Positions 1 to 5,130 of a stretch of DNA of 5,427 nucleotides are shown piece by piece. The stretch is taken from the NCBI GenBank assembly GCA_030616425.1, contig JAUWXJ010000159.1, forward strand, positions 1-5,427. Direction: 5' to 3'. A program made the translations under genes and the position numbers. Under the pieces are notes generated by a model. That model was not told the origin of the DNA, ran no database searches, and saw only the letters and a list, made by a program, of their open reading frames with translations. Numbering within the stretch: position 1 is the stretch's first letter; each line of letters begins with the position of its first letter. Source of the DNA: Desulfobacterales bacterium (GTDB lineage Bacteria; Desulfobacterota; Desulfobacteria; Desulfobacterales; C00003060).

Positions 1-648
1 GATTTTTTCGCGCCAGGGGCACTCTTCGGTTGCTGCATACGGGTGATCGTCTCTAACGTTTCCGCCATTTAAGAGTACAAAATATAGATTTGAGACCTTG
101 AGCGGCCTATATACAGACTCTTCTACAAAACGGTCAGGGGGTTCTTGTGCAGTGACTTCAACCAGCCATTCCAAGATCATAAAGCCGAGGTCACTATACA
201 CGGAAACCGCCCCTGGTTCATCCACGAGTTTCTCAATGCTAAGGAGTGCTCTGAGAGAGTCCTTTCGCTCAGATTGTGGCAGCCTTACGAGTTTCTTATA
301 ATAAGGCTGGTAGTCTGGCAGGCCAGACGTATGGGAAAGGAGCTGGCGGATGGTAATCCCTTCCTTGTCAGTACCTGAAAGATCTGGAATGGCACTACCC
401 AATGTCTGATCCAGATCCAGCCTTGCCTGCTGGACCAGGAGCATCAAGGCTACAGTGGTCGCAAGGGGCTTGGTTAATGATGCTAGATCAAAGACCGTAT
501 CAGTGGTCATGGGCCGTTCAGGTGAGAGTCTTGCTACGCCGAATGCCTCAAAGAATACCGTACGACTATCCTTTGCCACAAGGAGCACACCCCCAGGAAA
601 GACGCTGTCTGCCACGCCGTGCTGCATAAGACTCCGGACAGGCTTCAT
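1..648 (-). CDS. Serine hydrolase, class C beta-lactamase/PBP-like family (3' end beyond window)
   Basis: The frame is open for 216 codons from ATG 648-646 down to base 1 with no stop, so the C-terminus lies outside. The nucleophile motif S-x-x-K is visible as SLTK at residues 57-60. H-T-S-G-L-P at 106-111 and Y-S-D at 151-153, in the Y-x-N/Y-x-D position, are typical of the class C beta-lactamase/esterase/DD-peptidase superfamily. The third motif (K/H-x-G) would lie in the missing part. Family members hydrolyse peptidoglycan peptides, beta-lactams or small esters through an acyl-serine; substrate cannot be told here. No signal peptide is evident (MKPVRSLMQHG...), so a cytoplasmic enzyme is likely. 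The start overlaps the stop of the LD-carboxypeptidase as ATGA, with GAGGA at 659-655 as ribosome binding site, which implies translational coupling. Pairing with an LD-carboxypeptidase suggests a role in muropeptide recycling (inference). Confidence 0.88.
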   Translation of the reverse strand, partial: MKPVRSLMQHGVADSVFPGGVLLVAKDSRTVFFEAFGVARLSPERPMTTDTVFDLASLTKPLATTVALMLLVQQARLDLDQTLGSAIPDLSGTDKEGITIRQLLSHTSGLPDYQPYYKKLVRLPQSERKDSLRALLSIEKLVDEPGAVSVYSDLGFMILEWLVEVTAQEPPDRFVEESVYRPLKVSNLYFVLLNGGNVRDDHPYAATEECPWREKI

Positions 649-1565
649 CGATTTTCCTCGCGGATGGCCGATCCCTGCAACTGCAGGCTGTTGTCTTGGG
701 TGTCAAGGCTTGCTTTAAGCCCGATCGGCACGGTGAGGTTATCGGTTCCGTGGCCGATTTCAAACCCGGCCAGGATGGGGACGCCCGTGTGGCGAAAGGC
801 TTCCTTTATGACCGAATGCACATCCTCAAGAGGGCCGCAATCCTGAAAGGACCCGAGAATAACCCCGGCAACACCGTCCAGATGGCCTGCGAGATGGAGT
901 TGAGAAAGCATACGGTCGATTCGGTAAGGGGCCTCTCCCCGGTCCTCCAGGAAAAGGAGGTGCCCCCCAAAGTGAAGCTCGTAAGGCGTACCCATGAGAT
1001 GACACAGACTGGTGAGGTTGCCGCCCACCAGACGGCCGGAGGCCCGCCCAGGATTTAAGACCACTCCCTTGCCGGGTTTCAGGACCAGCGGCCTGCTTGA
1101 CCCAATGGCAGCGACCAATGCAGAGCAGGTTTTGTCAGAATCCTTTTTCAGGCTTGTTACGATCGGTCCGTGAAACGTGACCATGCCACACCTGTTATAG
1201 ATCGTCACCAGCAGGGCCGTGATATCGCTAAATCCGAGCAATATCTTGGGTCGGGCACAGATCATCTCAAAGTCGAGCAATGGGAGGAGTCTCATGGAAC
1301 CAAATCCTCCACGGGCACAGAATATTGCCTTTATTGATTCGTCTTCAAACAGATTCATTAACAAGGCTGCACGGTCAGTGTCAGAGCCAGCAAGGTAACC
1401 GTGCCTCATGAAGAGATTTTCCGGGATCTTTACTTGGTAACCCATTGATTCGAGTACTGCGATCCCACGCTCAAATGCCTGCTGATCGAACGGAGAGGCT
1501 GGTGCTGCAACACCGATGATGTCACCGGCACGAAGTGCTCGCGGCTTGATGAGGGTTTGTTCCAC
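645..1565 (-). CDS. LD-carboxypeptidase, peptidase family S66 (LdcA/MccF-like)
   Basis: A 306-residue protein, the usual length for S66 serine peptidases. They remove the terminal D-Ala from L,D-linked muropeptide tetrapeptides during cytoplasmic peptidoglycan recycling (LdcA), or cleave microcin C-type conjugates (MccF). The catalytic triad is readable: nucleophile S113 in G-F-S-D-I-T, E207 in L-F-L-E-D-R-G-E, and H272 in G-H-G-T-D-N. Other signatures are the N-terminal L-R-x-G-D-x-I-G-V-A-A-P-A-S, the A-R-G-G-F-G-S loop at 84-90 and G-G-N-L-T-S-L at 181-187. The start is GTG at 1565-1563. An in-frame TGA lies two codons upstream (1571-1569), so this is the only start that keeps the conserved N-terminus. 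No clear Shine-Dalgarno precedes it. Its stop overlaps the start of the serine hydrolase. LdcA is more likely than MccF because of the partner, but substrate is not proven by sequence. Confidence 0.95.
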   Translation of the reverse strand: MEQTLIKPRALRAGDIIGVAAPASPFDQQAFERGIAVLESMGYQVKIPENLFMRHGYLAGSDTDRAALLMNLFEDESIKAIFCARGGFGSMRLLPLLDFEMICARPKILLGFSDITALLVTIYNRCGMVTFHGPIVTSLKKDSDKTCSALVAAIGSSRPLVLKPGKGVVLNPGRASGRLVGGNLTSLCHLMGTPYELHFGGHLLFLEDRGEAPYRIDRMLSQLHLAGHLDGVAGVILGSFQDCGPLEDVHSVIKEAFRHTGVPILAGFEIGHGTDNLTVPIGLKASLDTQDNSLQLQGSAIREENR

Positions 1566-1591
1566 AAGTCAAAACTAACACGGAACTTATT

Positions 1592-1597
1592 GGATTG
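1592..1597 (-). promoter_or_regulatory. Weak -10 candidate for the LD-carboxypeptidase operon
   Basis: On the minus strand the hexamer TACAAT (5 of 6 to TATAAT) lies about 26 nt before the GTG start. The upstream -35 candidate (TTTTGC-like) is poor, so this is only the best-looking site. A second reading, TTTACA then 17 nt then TTAGTT, would place transcription start almost on the GTG and give a leaderless message. That would fit the absence of a Shine-Dalgarno site. Confidence 0.25.
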
Positions 1598-1603
1598 TAA
1601 AGG

Positions 1604-1618
1604 TTTGCGAACCGCAAA
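1604..1618. repeat. Small inverted repeat in the LD-carboxypeptidase/tRNA intergenic region
   Basis: TTTGCG (1604-1609) and CGCAAA (1613-1618) form a 6-bp stem with an AAC loop. An alternative register pairs GGTT with AACC over 1602-1613. It lies next to the candidate -10 of the minus-strand operon and could be an operator or just a local palindrome. No function is assigned. Confidence 0.35.
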
Positions 1619-1630
1619 AGCGAGCGCATT

Positions 1631-1657
1631 CCAGGTCCCGATTTTATCGGGGCAGGG
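1631..1657. repeat. REP-like intergenic palindrome
   Basis: A core of CCCGAT-TTT-ATCGGG (1637-1651), a perfect 6-bp stem, is extended by imperfect outer pairing: CC at 1631-1632 with GG at 1656-1657, and G1635 with C1653. It lies between divergently transcribed units and has no T-tract on either side, so it is not a convincing terminator. Its shape resembles dispersed extragenic palindromes, but with one copy in the window a repeat family cannot be shown. Confidence 0.4.
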
Positions 1658-1692
1658 TTCTTCAATGGGCTCAAGGGCTGTATTGTCAGTTG

Positions 1693-1721
1693 TTGACAGG
1701 GCATGCACAAAGTGTTAGTTA
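1693..1721 (+). promoter_or_regulatory. Promoter of tRNA-Pro
   Basis: A perfect -35 box TTGACA (1693-1698) is followed after 17 nt by TAGTTA (1716-1721), a poor -10 match. The tRNA 5' end is 9 nt downstream of the -10, so the precursor leader would be a few bases at most. The -35 overlaps a 5-bp inverted repeat, TGTCA (1684-1688) / TGACA (1694-1698). Confidence 0.5.
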
Positions 1722-1730
1722 GATCCCAAA

Positions 1731-1807
<77 letters not shown>

Positions 1808-1814
1808 GTAAGAT

Positions 1815-1844
1815 AAAGGGTTAGCAGAGGTGCTAACCCTTTTT
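1815..1844 (+). terminator. Intrinsic terminator of tRNA-Pro
   Basis: AAAGGGTTAGCA (1815-1826) and TGCTAACCCTTT (1831-1842) form a perfect 12-bp stem with a GAGG tetraloop, and the 3' side runs into TTTTT. It starts 8 nt after the CCA end. This is a strong Rho-independent terminator that isolates the tRNA from the receptor gene downstream. Confidence 0.93.
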
Positions 1845-1997
1845 GGCTGTTAGATACTGTGGCGGACGGATTATGCGGCGCAGGAGGCGGCAAGTGTTTA
1901 ATCTACTCATGTGTAATGAGCCTTACTCAAGTTTGGCACCCCATTTAAGTAATTGAAGGGACTCTTAAAATTTTACATAGTTTTCTCAGGAACAGTT

Positions 1998-2006
1998 TGA
2001 CATAAT
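1998..2006 (+). promoter_or_regulatory. Extended -10 promoter candidate inside the MITE, reading toward the receptor gene
   Basis: TGA-CATAAT (1998-2006) has the TG-n-TATAAT extended -10 layout with 5 of 6 in the hexamer; the -35 (TAGTTT at 17 nt) is weak. Initiation near 2013 would give a leader of about 230 nt containing both large stem-loop systems. The tRNA terminator upstream makes a separate receptor promoter necessary, and this is the best candidate seen. Confidence 0.35.
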
Positions 2007-2008
2007 AC

Positions 2009-2115
2009 GGGGTGAGGTGAACTGCTTCTCTTCGGCCTCCAATACCTTTAGTGGGTATGCGGTTATTCCCGCTGGAAATGGCTGTAGGCCTACGTTCAGC
2101 AGTTTACCCCACCCC
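2009..2115 (+). repeat. Long inverted repeat / stem-loop inside the MITE, in the receptor leader
   Basis: GGGGTGAGGTGAACTGCT (2009-2026) pairs with AGCAGTTTACCCCACCCC (2098-2115): 16 Watson-Crick pairs, one G-U and one A-C mismatch. The 71-nt apical part holds further small helices: ATACC/GGTAT (2042-2058), GCGG/CCGC (2059-2072) and the palindrome GTAGGCCTAC (2084-2093). As RNA this would be a stable branched hairpin at the start of the predicted message; as DNA it could be a fold acted on by transposase. No match to a cobalamin or other riboswitch consensus was recognised. Confidence 0.7.
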
Positions 2116-2152
2116 TCGAACTGTTTGCTCTCAAAATGGTACTTCTCTGATC

Positions 2153-2217
2153 AAGGTTCTAGGGCCTGCGTATGCGGGCTTTAGGTTCACTTTCGGGGTG
2201 CGAAACTTGAGAACCTT
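2153..2217 (+). repeat. Second branched inverted repeat before the receptor start
   Basis: AAGGTTCT (2153-2160) and AGAACCTT (2210-2217) form a perfect 8-bp closing stem. Within it are GCCTGCG/TGCGGGC (2164-2179, including G-U pairs) and TTTCG/CGAAA (2191-2205, loop GGGTG), a three-way-junction layout. The right terminal repeat of the MITE is part of this fold, and the stem ends 15 nt before the ribosome binding site. Confidence 0.5.
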
Positions 2218-2232
2218 AATAAATGAAATGGT

Positions 2233-2238
2233 GAGGAG
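2233..2238 (+). promoter_or_regulatory. Ribosome binding site fixing the receptor start
   Basis: GAGGAG lies 7 nt before GTG 2246 and 16 nt before ATG 2255. No comparable site precedes ATG 2228 or GTG 2051. It favours a start at 2246 and lies outside the MITE, so it probably belonged to the original gene. Confidence 0.65.
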
Positions 2239-2245
2239 CTTGTTG

Positions 2246-4126
2246 GTGAATAATATGTGGATTGAAATCAAGAAGATATTTCACATTTGTTCAATACGTT
2301 TATATGTTGGATGGCTTACGGCTGTTTTGTTTTTTCTTTTGGCCTGTAATGGTTCTTTGATGGCGCAGGAAAAAGATGAGCCTTGTTACACATTAGATCC
2401 GGTGGTGGTTACAGGCAGCCGTATCCCGCAGCACCTCTCAAAAGTTGGCCAATCCATTTCAATAATTAGTCGAGAGGAAATCGAGGCCTTGCCCGCAGAC
2501 AATATTGCAGATCTCTTGGAATACGTCAGCGGTGTGGATGTACGTCAACGCGGCGCTCATGGAGTTCAGGCGGATGTAGGAATCCGCGGCAGTTCGTTTG
2601 AACAAACGTTGATTTTGCTCGACGGCGTCAATGTCAGTGATCCGCAAACCGGGCATCACAATCTGGATTTACCCATCAACTTGGAGGATATCGAGCGCAT
2701 TGAAATTTTGAAAGGACCAGGGGCCAGAGTTTACGGCCAAAATGCCATGGCCGGTGTCATTAATATTATCACACGCGACATTGATCAGACTGCTGTCAGT
2801 GGATACGCAAAATACGGTGACTACGATTATTTGGACCTTGGTGCTCACGGGGCCTTGAAGATCGGGGATATGTCAAACCAAGTCTCGGTGTCCAGACGTT
2901 CTTCCGCGGGCCATATCGAGAATGAAGACACTGATTTTGATATCAATACGTTGGCTTATAAAGGTGCAGTAAATACCGAAAACCAAGAATTTCAACTGGG
3001 ACTGGGATATACACACAAAGATTTCGGGGCCTATCGCTTTTATAGCGATTATCCGAATCAGCGAGAGCGAACAGAAACCCTGCTAGCTTACAGCACCGCC
3101 CACTTAAAGATGGCGGATTTGGAAGTAATGCCAAAGGTGTTCTGGCGGCGCCATGATGATGATTACAAGGTAGAGATCGGGGGCAAGTGGTACCGGAACG
3201 AACACCGGACCGATGCCTATGGGGTGCAACTAGGTTCTCGGTTTAAATCTGCATTGGGAGCTACGGCTGTTGGTGGTGAAATCGCCTTTGAGGCCGTGCA
3301 GAGCTCCAATTTCGGTGATCGCGACCGTGAGCGCAAAGGGGTATTTCTTGAGCACAAGTTTTATCCTGTTGAATGGTTGACCTTTGGTATTGGTGCTTCG
3401 GCTATGAACTATAGCGATTGGGGCTGGGAATACTGGCCGGGGGCCGAATTAAATGTTGAATTTATGGGTGGGTTTAATTGGTTTACTTCTTCAGGAAGAT
3501 CTTTCCGCATTCCCACTCCTACCGAGCTGTATTATTACTCACCGGTAAACCAGGGCAATTCCGACCTTAAGCCCGAACAGGCCTGGACTTACGAGACCGG
3601 TATCCGCTGGCGCGAAAAGGGCCTTGGCGCTAATTTTAGTCTATTCTTGCGCGATGCAGAAGATCTCATTGATTGGTCCCGTGCTTCTGACCAGGTTCCC
3701 TGGAAAGCGCAAAACATCGCAGAAAGCAGGACTCAGGGATTGGAACTAGGCCTGGATTTTTATCCAGAAGCTTTTCTTGGCAAAACATTTGTTTCGGCTG
3801 TAAATATTGCCTACACTTATCTGGACTCAGACTGGGATACAGGGGGGCTCGATTCGAAATATGTTTTAGATCACCTGCGCCACCAGCTCCATGGTTCTAT
3901 AACTTTAGATTGGCTTGACGGTTTCACACATGTCGTCAAAGCTCGATATGAAGAACGCATGGTCGGGGATTCGCATGTTGTTGTCGATACGCGTCTAGCC
4001 TACAAGTTGTCTGCGTACGAGGTTTTCCTTGAAATCACCAACCTGTTAGATGAGCAATATGTGGAATCCGGTTTTGTTCCTATGCCCGGCCGCTGGATTA
4101 TGGGGGGCGTAAAGCTTAACTTTTGA
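2246..4126 (+). CDS. TonB-dependent outer-membrane receptor (BtuB/siderophore-receptor type)
   Basis: With GTG 2246 the product has 626 residues, typical of compact BtuB-like receptors. A signal peptide covers about residues 1-40 (basic K9-K10, hydrophobic core, cleavage after S-L-M-A). L-L-A-C at 31-34 also resembles a lipobox, but a lipidated receptor would be unusual. A TonB-box-like segment D-P-V-V-V-T-G-S-R (51-59) leads into the plug (about 60-177), with I-R-G-S-S-F-E-Q, L-L-D-G-V-N-V-S-D-P and I-E-I-L-K-G-P-G-A-R-V-Y-G. The rest is a 22-strand-type barrel ending in the usual C-terminal Phe (K-L-N-F). Such receptors import cobalamin, ferric chelates or other scarce ligands using ExbBD-TonB energy; the ligand cannot be read here. 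No ABC transporter, TonB gene or clear Fur box is adjacent. The frame stays open upstream to GTG 2051, but those 65 codons are MITE sequence. ATG 2255 is an alternative start. Confidence 0.93.
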   Translation: MNNMWIEIKKIFHICSIRLYVGWLTAVLFFLLACNGSLMAQEKDEPCYTLDPVVVTGSRIPQHLSKVGQSISIISREEIEALPADNIADLLEYVSGVDVRQRGAHGVQADVGIRGSSFEQTLILLDGVNVSDPQTGHHNLDLPINLEDIERIEILKGPGARVYGQNAMAGVINIITRDIDQTAVSGYAKYGDYDYLDLGAHGALKIGDMSNQVSVSRRSSAGHIENEDTDFDINTLAYKGAVNTENQEFQLGLGYTHKDFGAYRFYSDYPNQRERTETLLAYSTAHLKMADLEVMPKVFWRRHDDDYKVEIGGKWYRNEHRTDAYGVQLGSRFKSALGATAVGGEIAFEAVQSSNFGDRDRERKGVFLEHKFYPVEWLTFGIGASAMNYSDWGWEYWPGAELNVEFMGGFNWFTSSGRSFRIPTPTELYYYSPVNQGNSDLKPEQAWTYETGIRWREKGLGANFSLFLRDAEDLIDWSRASDQVPWKAQNIAESRTQGLELGLDFYPEAFLGKTFVSAVNIAYTYLDSDWDTGGLDSKYVLDHLRHQLHGSITLDWLDGFTHVVKARYEERMVGDSHVVVDTRLAYKLSAYEVFLEITNLLDEQYVESGFVPMPGRWIMGGVKLNF

Positions 4127-4133
4127 CCGGCCT

Positions 4134-4192
4134 GCTCCCCGCGCACGAAGTGCTGCCGTAAGGCAGAACGCCCGTCCTTCAGGGCGGGGAGC
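4134..4192. mobile_element. Multi-hairpin palindrome resembling an IS200/IS605-group end (solo remnant)
   Basis: GCTCCCCGC (4134-4142) and GCGGGGAGC (4184-4192) form a perfect 9-bp closing stem. Between them are GCAC-GAA-GTGC (4143-4153), TGCC-GTAA-GGCA (4154-4165) and an alternative hairpin GCCC/GGGC (4170-4185) around GTCCTTCA. The block ending in CGTCCTTCAGGGCGGGGAG, followed by CTTCAC, resembles from memory the right ends of IS605/IS1341-type (TnpB-only) elements. No TnpA or TnpB frame is present, so this would be a solo end or a derived palindromic element. It begins 7 nt after the receptor stop. There is no T-tract, so intrinsic termination is unlikely, though it could stabilise the message 3' end. 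Confidence 0.55.
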
Positions 4193-4213
4193 TTCACACG
4201 TTGCCCGAAATCC

Positions 4214-4267
4214 TTGACCGAAAGCATTGCTTATGATAGTTCCCGTTCAAATTCCGCCAAATATATT
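4214..4267 (+). promoter_or_regulatory. Possible promoter region of the lipoprotein operon
   Basis: Two weak options are visible. TTGACC (4214-4219) is followed 17 nt later by TAGTTC (4237-4242). Alternatively TATATT (4262-4267, 5 of 6 to the -10 consensus) has only a poor -35. Either would give a leader of about 120-150 nt before the lipoprotein gene. Confidence 0.28.
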
Positions 4268-4303
4268 AACCACAACCAAGAGGGTGCCATGAACTGAATG
4301 CCG

Positions 4304-4321
4304 AGACCCCATTTGGGGTCT
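4304..4321 (+). repeat. Leader hairpin upstream of the lipoprotein gene
   Basis: AGACCCC (4304-4310) and GGGGTCT (4315-4321) form a 7-bp GC-rich stem with an ATTT loop. No U-tract follows, so it does not look like an intrinsic terminator; it may protect or regulate the leader. An 8-codon frame (ATG 4342 to TGA, MKINGKRH) with a GGAGAG-like site follows it, and a 6-codon frame (ATG 4380) ends in an ATGA overlap with the lipoprotein start. Neither has further support. Confidence 0.45.
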
Positions 4322-4396
4322 TGAGCCTGAAGCGGAGAGTAATGAAGATAAACGGAAAGCGTCATTGAACGAACGTCTCATGAACAGAGGGGAGAG

Positions 4397-4804
4397 ATGA
4401 AAAGGCTATTATACGCTATTGTTGTTGTGGGTGCCTTATCTGCTTGTTCAGATTCTTCGGTTCCTGCTTGGCAATGGTCGAAGCCTCAGCCGAAACCTCA
4501 GGCGGAGGGGGTCGGGCGATTCCAAATGATTGCGGGGCCCCTTGGACTACCCGTGGTGATAGATACTAAGGAGGGGTATGTCTGGCGGTCTTTTACCAAT
4601 GAAAAAGGAGAGCTGTTTGGATTCACGCAGGTCGCCTTTGATGGACAATACAGAAGTGCCCTGGAGGCTGTGTATTCTGATGATTCGCTGGACGTCGATG
4701 AAGATGACAGTAAGGCCTCAAATAAAGAACAGGGGCAACCAGGGCAACCCACAAGGCCTGTTGAACCGGGCAAAGAAGGGGAGGGCACGAAAGGCGCGGA
4801 ATAG
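4397..4804 (+). CDS. Small lipoprotein of unknown function
   Basis: A 135-residue protein with a classic lipoprotein signal: MKR, a hydrophobic stretch, then the lipobox L-S-A-C (14-17), so C17 would be lipidated. Residue +2 is Ser, which points to the outer membrane in Gram-negatives. A small folded part (about 40-95) includes G-R-F-Q-M-I and V-V-I-D-T-K-E-G-Y-V-W-R. This recalls the V-x-D-T-x-T-G-x-V-W-R strand pattern of many small uncharacterised envelope proteins. From about residue 95 it turns acidic (DD, DVDEDD) and then low-complexity with G-Q-P-G-Q-P and E-G-K-E-G-E-G, probably a disordered tail. ATG 4397 is preceded by GAGGGGAG, a strong Shine-Dalgarno. It leads the downstream small-gene cluster. 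Function is not recognised. Confidence 0.85.
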   Translation: MKRLLYAIVVVGALSACSDSSVPAWQWSKPQPKPQAEGVGRFQMIAGPLGLPVVIDTKEGYVWRSFTNEKGELFGFTQVAFDGQYRSALEAVYSDDSLDVDEDDSKASNKEQGQPGQPTRPVEPGKEGEGTKGAE

Positions 4805-4841
4805 GACCATGTCTTCACATAGAAGCAAAGGGAGGCGTAAA

Positions 4842-4892
4842 ATGAAACGCTCGTGCTATGTAGAATACAGGCCGCGGATCAATCAGGAGTGA
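4842..4892 (+). CDS. Possible 16-residue micro-ORF between lipoprotein and MshEN-like gene
   Basis: ATG 4842 has a strong GGGAGG ribosome site at 4830-4835, 6 nt upstream. It encodes a 16-residue peptide (MKRSCYVEYRPRINQE) ending at TGA 4890-4892, 6 nt before the next gene's ATG. An in-frame ATG at 4809 would lengthen it to 27 residues but lacks a good site. Its AGGAG near the stop doubles as ribosome site for the next gene, so it could act as a coupling leader. With so few codons chance cannot be excluded. Confidence 0.3.
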   Translation: MKRSCYVEYRPRINQE

Positions 4893-4898
4893 TATCTT

Positions 4899-5126
4899 AT
4901 GTCAGACAAAACCGGAAATATAGAAAACTACGAAAAACGTTTTGGGGTCCTTGCAATAGAAAAGGGGTTTATCACGCCGGATGAACTTTTCGAGGCGCTG
5001 AGGGTTCAGGTCCAGGATGAGATCGAGAAGGGAACCCACCGACTCATCGGAGAGATATTATTGGATCGGAACAGCATGACCCCGGCGCAAATTGATGAAG
5101 TGCTTAAAGTCATTTTTGAGAGATAG
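4899..5126 (+). CDS. Stand-alone MshEN-like small protein (putative c-di-GMP-binding fold)
   Basis: A 75-residue soluble protein without signal or membrane segment. Residues 14-37 fit the 24-residue MshEN/GspE-N spacing R-(L)-G-x6-G-x6-L-x3-L-x2-Q: R14, F15, G16, G23, L30, L34, Q37. A second half-repeat from about 49 keeps G51, I65 and L69 but has N58 and I72 where Gly and Gln are expected. In MshE-type ATPases two such motifs bind c-di-GMP; here the domain stands alone, with the second motif degenerate. It could be a small c-di-GMP sensor/adaptor or a non-binding relative. The ATG follows an AGGAG site (about 9 nt spacing). It lies 94 nt after the lipoprotein and 115 nt before a membrane-protein gene, probably in one operon. 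The family assignment is from motif reading only. Confidence 0.82.
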   Translation: MSDKTGNIENYEKRFGVLAIEKGFITPDELFEALRVQVQDEIEKGTHRLIGEILLDRNSMTPAQIDEVLKVIFER

Positions 5127-5130
5127 GGTT

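Larger units (their letters stand above)
1921..2218. mobile_element. Candidate MITE with terminal inverted repeats and CCTTA flanking repeats
   Basis: CTCAAGTTTGGCACCCC (1926-1942) and GGGGTGCGAAACTTGAG (2195-2211) are inverted copies matching at 16 of 17 positions. CCTTA occurs directly before the left repeat (1921-1925) and again at 2214-2218, two bases after the right repeat, which looks like a 5-bp target duplication. If the ends are drawn at 1924 and 2213 the duplication shrinks to CCT. The roughly 286-bp interior has no transposase-like frame but is rich in secondary structure. Size, ends and lack of coding fit a miniature inverted-repeat element mobilised in trans by a full-length IS, whose family I cannot name. 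It ends about 30 bp before the receptor start, so it now forms most of the receptor's 5' region. Confidence 0.65.

Noticed and set aside
98..718. Short plus-strand frames of 67-87 codons
   Set aside because: They are shadows of the serine hydrolase, which is open through the whole interval on the minus strand with SxxK and YxD motifs.
696..1058. 120-codon plus-strand frame
   Set aside because: It is the antisense shadow of the LD-carboxypeptidase, whose catalytic motifs are clear on the other strand.
1934..1948. TGGCAC in TTTGGCACCCCATTTAAG as a sigma-54 -24 element
   Set aside because: The required GC of the -12 element at the right spacing is missing (TTTAA instead of TTGCA), and the sequence belongs to the left terminal repeat of the MITE.
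2009..2240. Cobalamin riboswitch ahead of a BtuB-like receptor
   Set aside because: The conserved B12 box (AGCCAGGAGACCTGCC type) and the GGGAA/GGTG blocks are not found. The structure is better explained by nested inverted repeats inside a MITE.
4000..4227. 75-codon minus-strand frame over the receptor 3' end and the palindrome
   Set aside because: It is antisense to conserved barrel strands and crosses the hairpin element; no domain is seen.
4498..4818. 106-codon minus-strand frame opposite the lipoprotein
   Set aside because: Its Ser/Pro-rich composition is the complement of the lipoprotein's acidic/Gly/Pro codons. The plus-strand lipobox and ribosome site decide the coding strand.
4578..4892. 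104-codon plus-strand frame overlapping the lipoprotein in another phase
   Set aside because: Most of it lies inside the lipoprotein gene out of frame. Only its last 16 codons, with their own GGGAGG site, deserve separate mention.
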